NCBI GenBank assembly: GCA_016184105.1
Contig: JACPDI010000027.1
Coordinates: 116,112 to 157,510, forward strand
DNA length: 41,399 nt
Reading direction: 5' to 3'
Source: Acidobacteriota bacterium
GTDB taxonomy: Bacteria > Acidobacteriota > Vicinamibacteria > Vicinamibacterales > 2-12-FULL-66-21
The position numbers were made by a program, and so were the translations under genes. Shown here one piece after another: positions 15,987-25,154 of the stretch (its first letter is position 1; each line of letters starts with the position of its first letter). Below the pieces are notes generated by a model. It had not been told where the DNA came from. It saw nothing but the letters and a program-made list of their open reading frames with translations, and did not search any database.

Positions 15987-16449
15987 AGGCCGATTTCACG
16001 AAACGCTGCATCTCCCGCATCCACATCGCCTGGAAGATCTCGAGGCGCTGGCCGATGATGAACGCCACGTTGCGGGCCACGACGTAGCCGACCTCGGGAT
16101 GGCTCTCGAAATGCCGGAACAGCGCGACGCGCGGGAGCGCGAGCACCTCCGTCTCGACGAGCGCGGTCGCCGTCAGCGTGAAGCGGTGCGGCGGCGTCAG
16201 CGCGGACCAGCCGAGCGCCTGGCCGGTGCCGCGTTCCTCGATCAGCACGTTCTCCTCGCGGTCGAGCACCCGCATCGGCAGCGTCAGCGCGACGCGCCCC
16301 CGCTCGATGGTGAAGAGCCGGTCGGCATCGGTGCCCAGCTTGAACAGCACGTTCCCCTGCACGAGCGTGGTGCGGAACCCGATCTTCTCGATCTCCTCGG
16401 CCTCGCTGTCCTGCAGCCCGGCGAGCAGCTCTGTCTGAGTTCTCGTCAT
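15979..16449 (-). CDS. Stand-alone cyclic-nucleotide-binding (Crp/Fnr sensor) domain protein without HTH
   Basis: The 156-residue protein matches the Crp/Fnr effector beta-roll: VLFKLGTDADRLFTIERGRV, LIEERGTGQALGWSAL, then ALPRVALFRHFESHPEVGYVV. It then enters the long dimer helix (about 130-156) and stops. No helix-turn-helix domain follows. The usual cAMP pocket (GExG..RxA) is not matched; GQALGWSAL resembles the variants of DsrC/redox-linked CNBD proteins. With no cysteine present it cannot bind an Fnr-type cluster. ATG 16449 is preceded by GGGGG. The longer open frame upstream belongs to another gene. It is embedded in the electron-transfer operon, overlapping the cytochrome gene by 8 bases, so it may regulate the complex post-translationally. 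Function is unknown. Confidence 0.78.
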   Translation of the reverse strand: MTRTQTELLAGLQDSEAEEIEKIGFRTTLVQGNVLFKLGTDADRLFTIERGRVALTLPMRVLDREENVLIEERGTGQALGWSALTPPHRFTLTATALVETEVLALPRVALFRHFESHPEVGYVVARNVAFIIGQRLEIFQAMWMREMQRFVKSAYA

Positions 16450-16460
16450 GCCGGCCCCCT

Positions 16461-16766
16461 TCAGTGCACCAGGCGCGAGACGGTCGGACTGTGCAGCGAC
16501 TCGGCGGTCGGCGCGCGGAGGAACGATTCGGCCGCCGCCTGCTCGAGGCGGACGTGCCGCTCGATTTCGAGGAGCAGCGCCTCGGCCGGCACCCGCCCGA
16601 CGCCCGCTTCCTGCTGATCGCCGAAGAAGCGCGGCGGCACGAGCACCGGGCGGTCCACCGCAGGCTCGCCCTCCCGGGGCTCCTGCCGCGTCGCCGCCGC
16701 GAACAACACCGCGCTGACTGTGACACCGAGCAGGCTGAGGGCCAGCGCCATCAGAAACATTTCCAT
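16461..16766 (-). CDS. Small single-span membrane protein, first gene of the electron-transfer operon
   Basis: This 101-residue protein starts MEMFLMALALSLLGVTVSAV, one hydrophobic helix (about residues 3-26). A hydrophilic tail follows with a proline-rich stretch and an amphipathic helix (about 62-85). No cysteine or heme motif is present. An AAGGGGGAA site precedes the ATG by about 2-4 bases. It lies 11 bases upstream of the CNBD gene. I do not recognise the family. Size and place suggest a small anchor or assembly subunit of the neighbouring NrfD-type complex. Alternatively the second ATG at 16760 could be used. Confidence 0.6.
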   Translation of the reverse strand: MEMFLMALALSLLGVTVSAVLFAAATRQEPREGEPAVDRPVLVPPRFFGDQQEAGVGRVPAEALLLEIERHVRLEQAAAESFLRAPTAESLHSPTVSRLVH

Positions 16767-16876
16767 GCTTCCCCCTTTTCGTGCGCACGGCACGTGCGGC
16801 GTGCATGAGCAGGTTTCATGCCCGTGCGGCTGAGATGGAAAACCCCGCAATTCCAGGGGCCCGTGATGAATGGAGG

Positions 16877-16950
16877 CCGCGGGATCTGCCACTCCGTCAG
16901 GACGCGCCTGACGTTTCGTCAGATTGACGCCGCCGCGGGAGTCTGCCACT
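16877..16950. promoter_or_regulatory. Operator-like repeat cluster in the divergent promoter region
   Basis: Four half-sites alternate within 35 bases: CGTCA (16895), TGACG (16909), CGTCA (16917) and TGACG (16925), giving two nested inverted repeats. They are flanked by an imperfect direct repeat, CCGCGGGATCTGCCACT (16877-16893) and CCGCGGGAGTCTGCCACT (16933-16950). The cluster lies in the 288-base gap between the electron-transfer operon and the kinase gene, about 130-190 bases from either start. This suggests binding of a dimeric regulator controlling both directions. The binding protein is unknown. Confidence 0.5.
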
Positions 16951-17054
16951 ATGCCTGCATTCCACGTTTCAGCAGCACGAATGCGGGCCCTGCCCGGACA
17001 GCGCCGCACATCGAGCCGGCGATCGCGTCACGAGCGGGCCGCCGAGGATCGACC

Positions 17055-18917
17055 GTGCCACGCCTGACGAGCATGACGGCGGCTCTCGCGATCGGCATCA
17101 CCGCCGCGGTGGCCGTGGCCTGCGCCGTCGGCGCCTACTTCTACTCGGTCCATCATTTCGACGCGCTGCTCGAGAACGAGCGTGCGACGGCGCTCGCGCA
17201 GGGGGAATTGATGCGCGCCGCGCTCGAGCACCAGATGATCGAGAACGACCGCACGCTCATCGCCACGCTGATCAGGACCTTCGGCGAGGAAAAGCGCGTG
17301 CGCAACGTCATGCTGCTCGATCGCACCGGCGTGCTCCGGTACGCGAGCCGCCCGCCCGGCCCGGCCGCCGACCTGCGAATCGATTCCCCCACGTGCCAGG
17401 CCTGTCACCAGCTGCCGCCCGAGCAGCGCGGGTCCAGCCGGGTGATCGAGACGAGCGACGGAACCCTGCTGCGCACCGTCATTCCGATCCACAACCGGGC
17501 GGCGTGCTACCAGTGCCACGACCGGTCGCGGCGGATCAACGGCATCATGATCCTGGACATGGACACCGGCGCGCTGCGCGAGACGATGAACGCCGAGCTG
17601 CGATGGATGGTGGCGGCCAGCGGCGGCCTGGCGCTCCTGCTCATCGCCGTCATCGCCCTGGTGGTGCGCCTCGTCGTGCTGCGCCGCCTGCAGCGGTTCG
17701 AGATCACCGCGCGGCAGATTGCACGCGGCGACCTCGAGCGCCGGGTTCCGGCGGACGGCTCCGACACGATTTCGTGGCTCGCGAGCGAGTTCAACACGAT
17801 GGCCGATTCGATGAGCGGCCTGCTCGGCGAAGTCCGCACCGAGCGCGAGCGCGTGGAAACGGTCATCAACAGCATCGACGACGGCATCGTCGTGCTGGAC
17901 ACGAATCGCAAGGTGGTGGCGGCCAACGACGCGTTCCTCGCGCGGACGGGACACGGCCGGCACGAGGTGCTCGGCTGTTGCTGCCGCGATTTCGCGCCGG
18001 GCGCGTGCACCGCCGCCGACTGCCCCACACTGGCGACCCTGCAGAGCAGCGAGCGGCAGGTGCGCATCTGCGAGCGGCGCGCCGCCGACGGGTCCGTCAG
18101 ATGGGAGGAGGTCCACGCGTCTCCCATTCGCGGGCCGGCGGGGACCGTCGTGCAGGTCGTCGAGGTCTGGCGCGACATCTCCGACCGTCGCGCCGCCGAG
18201 GCGCGGCTGGCCGAGTCGCATCGCCTCGCATCGCTCGGCGTCCTGGCGTCCGGCTTTTCGCACGAGCTGAACACCCCGCTCGGCACCGTCCTCACGTGCG
18301 TCGAGGGCATCCTGCGCGACGCGCAGACGCAGCCGGACGGGCCCGAGTGGGCCCGCGTGGGCGATACGGCGCGGATCGCCCGCGAGCAGCTGCTGCGTTG
18401 CCGCGGCATCACGCAGCATTTCCTGCGGATGTCGCGCGGCCAGCGATCGTCGATCGGCGTGGTCGATCTGCACGAGGCCGCCGCCGTCGCCGCGCGGCTG
18501 ATCGAGCCGACAGCGCGGCGTCACCACGTGGCGGTCGCCGTCGAGTCGCCGGGCGCCGCGCCGCGCGTGCGTGCCGACGAAGCGGAGCTGCAGCACACCC
18601 TCATCAACGTGCTCCTGAACGCCGTGCAGGCGTGCGCGTCTGGCGGCCGCGTCGTGGTGACGGTCGGCGGCGGCGGCGCGCCCCGCGTGAGCGTGCGCGA
18701 CGATGGCTGCGGCATCGCGCCCGAGCACCAGAAGCGGATCTTCGAGCCGTTCTTCAGCCTGCGCGAGGGCGGCACCGGCCTCGGGCTGTTCCTGTCGCTG
18801 AATTTCGTGCGCGGCTGGGGGGGTGACATCCGCGTGACGAGCACCCCGGGCGAGGGCTCCTCCTTCGACATCCTGTTCCCCGCGGCGTCAGCCGCGGCCT
18901 TCCGTTCCGCGTCGTGA
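17055..18917 (+). CDS. Membrane histidine kinase with periplasmic c-heme sensor domain and cysteine-rich PAS
   Basis: The 620-residue kinase has two membrane helices (about 7-30 and 183-207) enclosing a periplasmic domain. That domain has two heme c attachment motifs, CQACH (114-118) and CYQCH (151-155). A HAMP domain, a coiled coil and a PAS domain (about 267-380) with an unusual cysteine set follow: C308, C309, C310, C318, C323. The H-box FSHELNTPLG has the phospho-acceptor H403. The C-terminal ATPase contains NVLLNAVQA, DDGCGI and GTGLGLFLS. The start chosen is GTG 17055 with GAGG 7 bases upstream; the frame is open back to 16818 but the extra 79 residues look non-coding. The stop overlaps the regulator's GTG start. 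It is likely a redox or gas sensor for the hydrogenase island. Confidence 0.9.
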   Translation: MPRLTSMTAALAIGITAAVAVACAVGAYFYSVHHFDALLENERATALAQGELMRAALEHQMIENDRTLIATLIRTFGEEKRVRNVMLLDRTGVLRYASRPPGPAADLRIDSPTCQACHQLPPEQRGSSRVIETSDGTLLRTVIPIHNRAACYQCHDRSRRINGIMILDMDTGALRETMNAELRWMVAASGGLALLLIAVIALVVRLVVLRRLQRFEITARQIARGDLERRVPADGSDTISWLASEFNTMADSMSGLLGEVRTERERVETVINSIDDGIVVLDTNRKVVAANDAFLARTGHGRHEVLGCCCRDFAPGACTAADCPTLATLQSSERQVRICERRAADGSVRWEEVHASPIRGPAGTVVQVVEVWRDISDRRAAEARLAESHRLASLGVLASGFSHELNTPLGTVLTCVEGILRDAQTQPDGPEWARVGDTARIAREQLLRCRGITQHFLRMSRGQRSSIGVVDLHEAAAVAARLIEPTARRHHVAVAVESPGAAPRVRADEAELQHTLINVLLNAVQACASGGRVVVTVGGGGAPRVSVRDDGCGIAPEHQKRIFEPFFSLREGGTGLGLFLSLNFVRGWGGDIRVTSTPGEGSSFDILFPAASAAAFRSAS

Positions 18918-20269
18918 AGCCCGCCGCGTCGATCCTCCTCGTGGACGATGACGATCCGTTCCGGACCGTTCTCGCCGGCGAGCTCGAGCGCCTCGGCTTC
19001 GCGGTGTCGGGCGCGGCATCCGGGGCCGAAGCGCTGGCGCGCGCGGCGGATCGCGAGCCCGAGGTCGTGCTGCTGGATCTGCGGCTGCCCGACATGGACG
19101 GCCTCGAGGTGCTGACCGCCCTGCGCGAGAAGAGCCCGTCGAGCGACGTCATCATGCTCACGGGACACGGATCGATCGATACCGCCATCGAGGCCATCAG
19201 GCTCGGCGCCTTCGACTACGTCGCGAAGCCGTGCCCGCTCGGCGAGCTGGAGATGCGCATCCAGCGCGCGATCGAGCGGCAGGGCCTCCGCCGGCGCAAC
19301 AGCCTGCTCGAGCGGGCGCTGACGCCCGCCGACGTCGGCGGCAATTTCGTCGGCGAGACCCCCGAGTTCCGGCGGCTGCTCGAGATGATCGGCCGGGTGG
19401 CCGCGACAAGCTCCACGGTGCTGGTCACCGGCGAGACCGGGTCGGGCAAAGAGGTCGCGGCCAAGCTGCTGCACGCGCGCAGCGCGCGCCGCGATCGGCC
19501 CTTCGTCGTGGTCGAGTGCGCGGCCCTCCAGGAAAGCCTGCTGCAGAGCGAGCTGTTCGGGCACGAGCGCGGCGCCTTCACCGGCGCCGACCGCGCCAAG
19601 CCGGGGCTGTTCGAGGTGGCGCACGGCGGCACGATCTTCCTCGACGAGATCGGCGAGGTCAGCCAGGCCACGCAGGTGAAGCTGCTGCGCGTGCTGGACA
19701 CGTCCACCTTCCGCCACGTCGGAGGCACGGCGGAGATCCACGTGGACGTGCGGGTGATTGCCGCGACCAACCGCGACCTGCGGGCAATGGTGCAGCAGAA
19801 CCTGTTTCGCGAGGACCTGTTCTACCGGCTGAGCACGATCACCCTGCACGTGCCCCCGCTGCGCGAGCGGCGCGCCGACATTCCGCTGCTCGCCGGGCAC
19901 TTCGCCAGCATGTTGAACGAACGGTTCGGCTCGCGCAGGCGGCTGGGCGACGCCGCCCTGCGCGCGCTCGAGCGGCATGACTGGCCCGGAAACGTCCGCG
20001 AGCTGCTGCACGTCGTGGAGTCCGCCATGGTGGTCAGCGACGACAACGAGGTGCGGCCCGAGCATCTGCCCGCGTCGGTGCGGCACCGCACCGTGCAGCC
20101 TGCGGCGCCGGCGGCCGGGACGCCGCCGCCGACGCTGCAGGCGCTCGAGCGCGCCCACATCGAGGCGGTGCTCCGGGGCACCGAGGGGCACCGCGGCAAC
20201 GCCGCGAAGATCCTCGGGATCAGCGAACGCAACTTGTACCGCAAGCTCAAGGAATACGATCTCCTGTAA
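18914..20269 (+). CDS. NtrC-family response regulator (receiver, sigma-54 AAA+, Fis HTH)
   Basis: This 451-residue regulator has a receiver with phospho-acceptor D55 (VVLLDLRLPDMDG) and K105. The AAA+ domain has Walker A GETGSGKE (173-180), intact GAFTGA (220-225) and Walker B GGTIFLDEIGE. A Fis-type helix-turn-helix ends the protein (GNAAKILGISERNLYRKLKE). The start is a GTG inside the kinase stop codon (GTGA overlap), so kinase and regulator are a coupled pair. It is comparable in role to HoxA/HupR-type regulators that control hydrogenase operons. The predicted targets are the near-palindromes at 21291-21340 upstream of the hydrogenase genes, whose promoter looks sigma-54 dependent. Confidence 0.93.
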   Translation: MKPAASILLVDDDDPFRTVLAGELERLGFAVSGAASGAEALARAADREPEVVLLDLRLPDMDGLEVLTALREKSPSSDVIMLTGHGSIDTAIEAIRLGAFDYVAKPCPLGELEMRIQRAIERQGLRRRNSLLERALTPADVGGNFVGETPEFRRLLEMIGRVAATSSTVLVTGETGSGKEVAAKLLHARSARRDRPFVVVECAALQESLLQSELFGHERGAFTGADRAKPGLFEVAHGGTIFLDEIGEVSQATQVKLLRVLDTSTFRHVGGTAEIHVDVRVIAATNRDLRAMVQQNLFREDLFYRLSTITLHVPPLRERRADIPLLAGHFASMLNERFGSRRRLGDAALRALERHDWPGNVRELLHVVESAMVVSDDNEVRPEHLPASVRHRTVQPAAPAAGTPPPTLQALERAHIEAVLRGTEGHRGNAAKILGISERNLYRKLKEYDLL

Positions 20270-20295
20270 GATCGGGGTTTCAGCCCGCTTTCCCC

Positions 20296-21288
20296 ATGGA
20301 CTTCCGCGCCTCGATTGCCGTGGTCACGCGCAGCGAGAGGATGAACGCCATCCTTTCGCGCATCGACACCATCGCGCAGTCGGATACCTCGGTGCTGCTC
20401 GTGGGCGAAACCGGCGTCGGCAAGGAGCTGTTTGCCGACTACATCCACCGCACCAGCCCCCGCGCCAGCCGCCCCCTGATCAAGATCGCGCTCTCCGCGA
20501 TGCCGCACGATCTGCTGGAGGCGGAGCTGTTCGGGCACGAGCGCGGCGCATTCACCAGCGCGCACGCGGAGAAGCCCGGGTTGTTCGAGCTGGCCGACAC
20601 GGGCACGCTGTTCCTCGATGACATCGACGACGTGCCGCCCGCGGTGCAGGCCAAGCTGCTGCGGGTCCTCGAATCGCGCCAGGTGATGCGGGTCGGCGGA
20701 CGCGAGACGCTGCCGATCGACGTGCGGTTGATCTCCGCGTCGAAGGTCGACCTCAAGGAGCTGGTCTCGCGGCAGCTGTTCCGGGCGGACCTCTACTACC
20801 GGATCAACGTGTGCCCCGTGGACATTCCGCCGCTGCGCGAGCGGCGCGAGGACGTCCCGCTCCTCATGCAGCACTTCCTCAAGCGCTTCGTCCCCGATCG
20901 CACGTTCGCGATCTCCGAGGCCGCCGAGCGGATGCTGCTCGCCTACAACTGGCCGGGCAACGTGCGCGAGTTGAGGAACGTTGCGCAGCAGATCGCGTTG
21001 TTCGCCAACGGCACCGTGGAGCCGAAGCACCTCCCCGCGGAGCTCCGCGACGGCCATCCCGTCGAGTTGCTCGTGCGCGCCTGCACGCGTTGCCTCGTCG
21101 ATGCCTCCCTCTCCTACAACGACGTCGTCCTCTGTCTGGAGACGAACATGCTCCGCCAGGCGCTCGCCGAAAGCGGCGGCAACCGGACGCAGGCGGCCAG
21201 GATGCTCGGCCTCAGCCTCTCGACCCTGCGCGACAAGCTGAAGAAGTTCGGCCTCGAGCAGGGGCCGGAAGTCGATCGGCGCGTGTGA
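20296..21288 (+). CDS. Receiver-less AAA+ enhancer-binding protein with degenerate GAFTGA loop
   Basis: The 330-residue protein has Walker A GETGVGKE (37-44) but its sigma-54 contact loop reads GAFTSA (84-89). Its Walker B region reads LFLDDIDD (105-112) instead of the usual IFLDEIGE. Sensor-2 [11 protein letters not shown] and a Fis-type helix-turn-helix (GNRTQAARMLGLSLSTLRDK) are intact. A short insertion with CTRC (about 259-262) lies between AAA+ and the helix-turn-helix. There is no receiver. It follows the response regulator by 26 bases and precedes the hydrogenase promoter. The changes suggest altered sigma-54 contact or hydrolysis. It could be a partner subunit for the NtrC-like regulator, in the way HrpR/HrpS form mixed hexamers, or a brake on it. 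Confidence 0.88.
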   Translation: MDFRASIAVVTRSERMNAILSRIDTIAQSDTSVLLVGETGVGKELFADYIHRTSPRASRPLIKIALSAMPHDLLEAELFGHERGAFTSAHAEKPGLFELADTGTLFLDDIDDVPPAVQAKLLRVLESRQVMRVGGRETLPIDVRLISASKVDLKELVSRQLFRADLYYRINVCPVDIPPLRERREDVPLLMQHFLKRFVPDRTFAISEAAERMLLAYNWPGNVRELRNVAQQIALFANGTVEPKHLPAELRDGHPVELLVRACTRCLVDASLSYNDVVLCLETNMLRQALAESGGNRTQAARMLGLSLSTLRDKLKKFGLEQGPEVDRRV

Positions 21289-21290
21289 CT

Positions 21291-21340
21291 GCGGATTTCC
21301 GCGCGCTCTCCTGCGGTTTTCCGCACCCGCGGATTTCCGG
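21291..21340 (+). promoter_or_regulatory. Three upstream activator-site candidates (GCGGATTTCCGC-like near-palindromes)
   Basis: GCGGATTTCCGC (21291-21302), GCGGTTTTCCGC (21313-21324) and GCGGATTTCCGG (21329-21340) share the dyad GCGG-N4-CCG(C/G). Starts are 22 and 16 bases apart. They lie about 60-110 bases upstream of the expected start point of the sigma-54-like promoter, the usual place for enhancer sites of NtrC-type regulators. They begin 3 bases after the preceding stop codon. Confidence 0.6.
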
Positions 21341-21376
21341 CACCACGCTTTTCCCCCATTTCCTCTGAATTCCCGC

Positions 21377-21392
21377 TGGCACGGCCCGTGCC
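21377..21392 (+). promoter_or_regulatory. Candidate sigma-54 promoter of the hydrogenase operon
   Basis: TGGCAC-N5-GTGCC matches the -24 box perfectly with the correct spacing and keeps the key GC of the -12 box; the first and last bases of that box differ from TTGCW. It is also a perfect odd dyad (GGCACGG-C-CCGTGCC, 21378-21392), so it could instead be an operator. Initiation would fall near 21403, only a few bases before ATG 21409. Confidence 0.55.
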
Positions 21393-21408
21393 ATGCCGCC
21401 CGCAAGCG

Positions 21409-21621
21409 ATGGCTGACTTCGCCTCCGAGATTACGCGCGTGTCGTTCGAGGGACAGATCGTCGAGATCCTCGAGGGAGCCGGCGGGCACTGCATCGCGAA
21501 GATCGTTCCGACCGCCCCCGTCATCGTAGACCTGACAGGCGACCGGCTGACCGACCCGCACCTTGGCGACCACGTCGTCGTGCGCGGCTGGATCGTCGGC
21601 GGCCACAAGGAGGACGTATGA
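21409..21621 (+). CDS. Small HypC-like beta-barrel protein preceding the hydrogenase small subunit
   Basis: The frame encodes 70 residues from ATG 21409. The body, from VSFEGQIVEILEGAGGHCIA to LGDHVVVRGWIVGG, has the strand pattern of HypC/HupF chaperones (short OB-like barrel ending GDYVLVHxGFAI). However, it lacks the N-terminal Met-Cys that HypC uses to carry the iron ligand complex; the only cysteine is in GGHCIAKI. The stop overlaps the small subunit's ATG (ATGA at 21618-21621), so the two are translationally coupled. A GTG at 21388 is an alternative start, as is an internal GTG near 21440 that would fit HypC length better if transcription begins near 21403. It could be an enzyme-specific maturation or stability factor. 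Confidence 0.62.
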   Translation: MADFASEITRVSFEGQIVEILEGAGGHCIAKIVPTAPVIVDLTGDRLTDPHLGDHVVVRGWIVGGHKEDV

Positions 21622-22728
21622 GCGAGAGGTTGAGCATCTGGGAAGGCGCCCGGGTGCAGGGCTATTCCCGCCGCGACTTTCTGCAGTTCTGCAGCTGGCT
21701 CGCGGCCGCCGCCGGGATCTCCTCCACGCTGGTGCCCGACGTCGTGCACGCGCTCGAGACGAAGCCGAGGCTCCCGGTCGTCTGGTTCCACTTCCAGGAG
21801 TGCACCTGCTGCAGCGAGTCGTTCATCCGCTCGTCGCACCCGATCGTCTCGGACGTGATCCTCGACAAGATCTCCCTCGACTACACCGAAACCCTCCAGG
21901 CCGCCGCGGGCAAGCAGGCCGAGGAAGCGCTCCACGACACGATGACGAAGTACAAGGGCGAGTACCTGATGCTCGTCGAAGGGTCGATCCCGACCGAGAA
22001 CGGCGGCGTCTACTGCTGCATCGGCGGCCGCTCCGCGCTCGACATCGTCACCGAGGCCGCCGCGGGCGCGAAGGCGGTCATCGCGTGGGGCAGCTGCGCG
22101 TCGAACGGCTGCATCCAGGCGGCCCGGCCGAATCCGACCGGTGCGTCGCCGGTGCGTGAGGTGGTCTCCGGCGTGCCGATCATCAACGTTCCCGGCTGTC
22201 CGCCCATTGCGGAGGTGATGGCCGGCACAGTGGTCCACCTCCTCGCCTTCGATCGAATCCCGCAGCTCGACGGCCTCGGCCGCCCGAAGGCGTTCTACTC
22301 GCGGCGCGTCCACGACACGTGCTACCGCCGGCCCAATTACGACGCCGGGCTCTTCGTCGAGTCGTTCGACGATGAGAACGCGCGGCGCGGGTACTGCCTC
22401 TACAAGGTCGGCTGCCGTGGGCCGGTCACCTACAACGCCTGCGGTGTCACGCGCTGGAACAACGGCGTGAGCTTCCCGATCCAGGCGGGCCACGGCTGCA
22501 TCGGCTGCAGCGAGGCGAACTTCTGGGACAACGGTCCCTTCTACCAGCACCTCGCGACCTTCCCGGGCTTCGGCATCGAGACGACCGCCGACACCGTCGG
22601 CGTCACGGTGGGCGTCGTGACGGCCGCCGGCCTGGCGGCCCACGCGATCGCAACGAACATGCGGAAGGAATCACCGGCCAGGAAGGACACGAGTGAACCG
22701 GTCGCGCCGGCAGGCGCCGGAGGCAGCC

Positions 22729-22736
<8 letters not shown>
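21618..22736 (+). CDS. hyaA: [NiFe]-hydrogenase group 1 small subunit with six-cysteine proximal cluster (oxygen-tolerant type)
   Basis: The 372-residue protein has a Tat signal (SRRDFLQF, residues 17-24), three Fe-S cluster sites and a C-terminal membrane helix (about 325-346). Proximal cluster ligands are C62, C65, C160 and C194, plus the two extra cysteines C64 (ECTCC) and C165 (CASNGC). These extra cysteines define the [4Fe-3S] cluster of oxygen-tolerant membrane-bound hydrogenases. Ordinary enzymes have Gly at both places. Distal ligands are H232, C235, C260 and C266; medial ligands are C275, C294 and C297. All these positions are offset by exactly 45 from the mature E. coli Hyd-1 numbering. 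The enzyme oxidises H2 on the periplasmic side. Group 1d or the Geobacter Hya-like group 1f both fit; a phylogeny is needed to decide. Confidence 0.96.
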
Positions 22737-24447
<1,711 letters not shown>

Positions 24448-24458
24448 GGAGGCGGACG

Positions 24459-25154
24459 ATGGAAGCGATTGAGTTTCGTCGCGTCTATGTCTGGGAATTC
24501 CCGGTGCGGCTGTACCACTGGGTCAACGCGCTCTGCGTGGTCGCGCTGATCGGCACCGGCTTTCTCATCGGCCGTCCCATCCTGCCGCAACCGGCCGGCG
24601 AGGCGTCGTTCAGCTACCTGTTCGGCTGGATCCGCTTCGTCCACTTCGTCGCGGCATTCGTGTTCTTCTTCAACTTCCTGGCGCGCATCTACTGGGGCTT
24701 CGTGGGCAACCAGCACGCGCGCTGGGACAACTTCATTCCGCTCAACCGCCGGTTGTTCGTCCGCCAGGTGAACGAAGCGATCGACGTGGTCCGCATCGAG
24801 CTGATGCAGGGCAAGGCGAGGCCGATCGAATCGGCCGGACACAACGCGCTGGCGGGGTGGACCTACTTCGTGTCGTTCCTCGCGTTCCTGTTCCAGGTGG
24901 CGACCGGCTTCGCGATGTACGCGGCCATGAGCCATTCATGGCTGCCGCAGCTGTTCGCGTGGATCGTGCCGCTGATGGGCGGGGACTTCGCGGTGCGCCA
25001 GTGGCACCACGTGATGATGTGGTTCTTCGTCCTGTTCACGATGGTGCACGTGTATCTCGTCTTCTACCACGACTACGTCGAGGGACGCGGCGTCATCTCG
25101 TCGATGGCCGGCGGCTGGAAGTTCGTCGAGAAGAAGCCGCAGGAGTGGCGATGA
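24459..25154 (+). CDS. hyaC: Hydrogenase b-type cytochrome subunit (HyaC/CybH family)
   Basis: The 231-residue protein has four predicted membrane helices and the HyaC pattern. H20 lies in VRLYHWVNAL, there is a long loop IYWGFVGNQHARW, FVHFVAAF lies in helix 2, and WHHVMMWFF and HVYLVFYHDY are near the end. These histidines ligate two b hemes that take electrons from the small subunit's distal cluster to quinone. GAGGAGG lies 7 bases before the ATG. The stop overlaps the protease ATG (ATGA at 25151-25154). It is of normal size for the family. Confidence 0.95.
   Translation: MEAIEFRRVYVWEFPVRLYHWVNALCVVALIGTGFLIGRPILPQPAGEASFSYLFGWIRFVHFVAAFVFFFNFLARIYWGFVGNQHARWDNFIPLNRRLFVRQVNEAIDVVRIELMQGKARPIESAGHNALAGWTYFVSFLAFLFQVATGFAMYAAMSHSWLPQLFAWIVPLMGGDFAVRQWHHVMMWFFVLFTMVHVYLVFYHDYVEGRGVISSMAGGWKFVEKKPQEWR

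Noticed and set aside
16818-17054. N-terminal extension of the histidine kinase
   Set aside because: It is open by chance through the divergent regulatory region, has no recognisable features, and would place a long unrelated segment before the first membrane helix.
21377-21392. Simple dyad operator only
   Set aside because: Kept as an alternative, but spacing and bases fit a -24/-12 promoter and two sigma-54-type activators are encoded next to it, so promoter is preferred.
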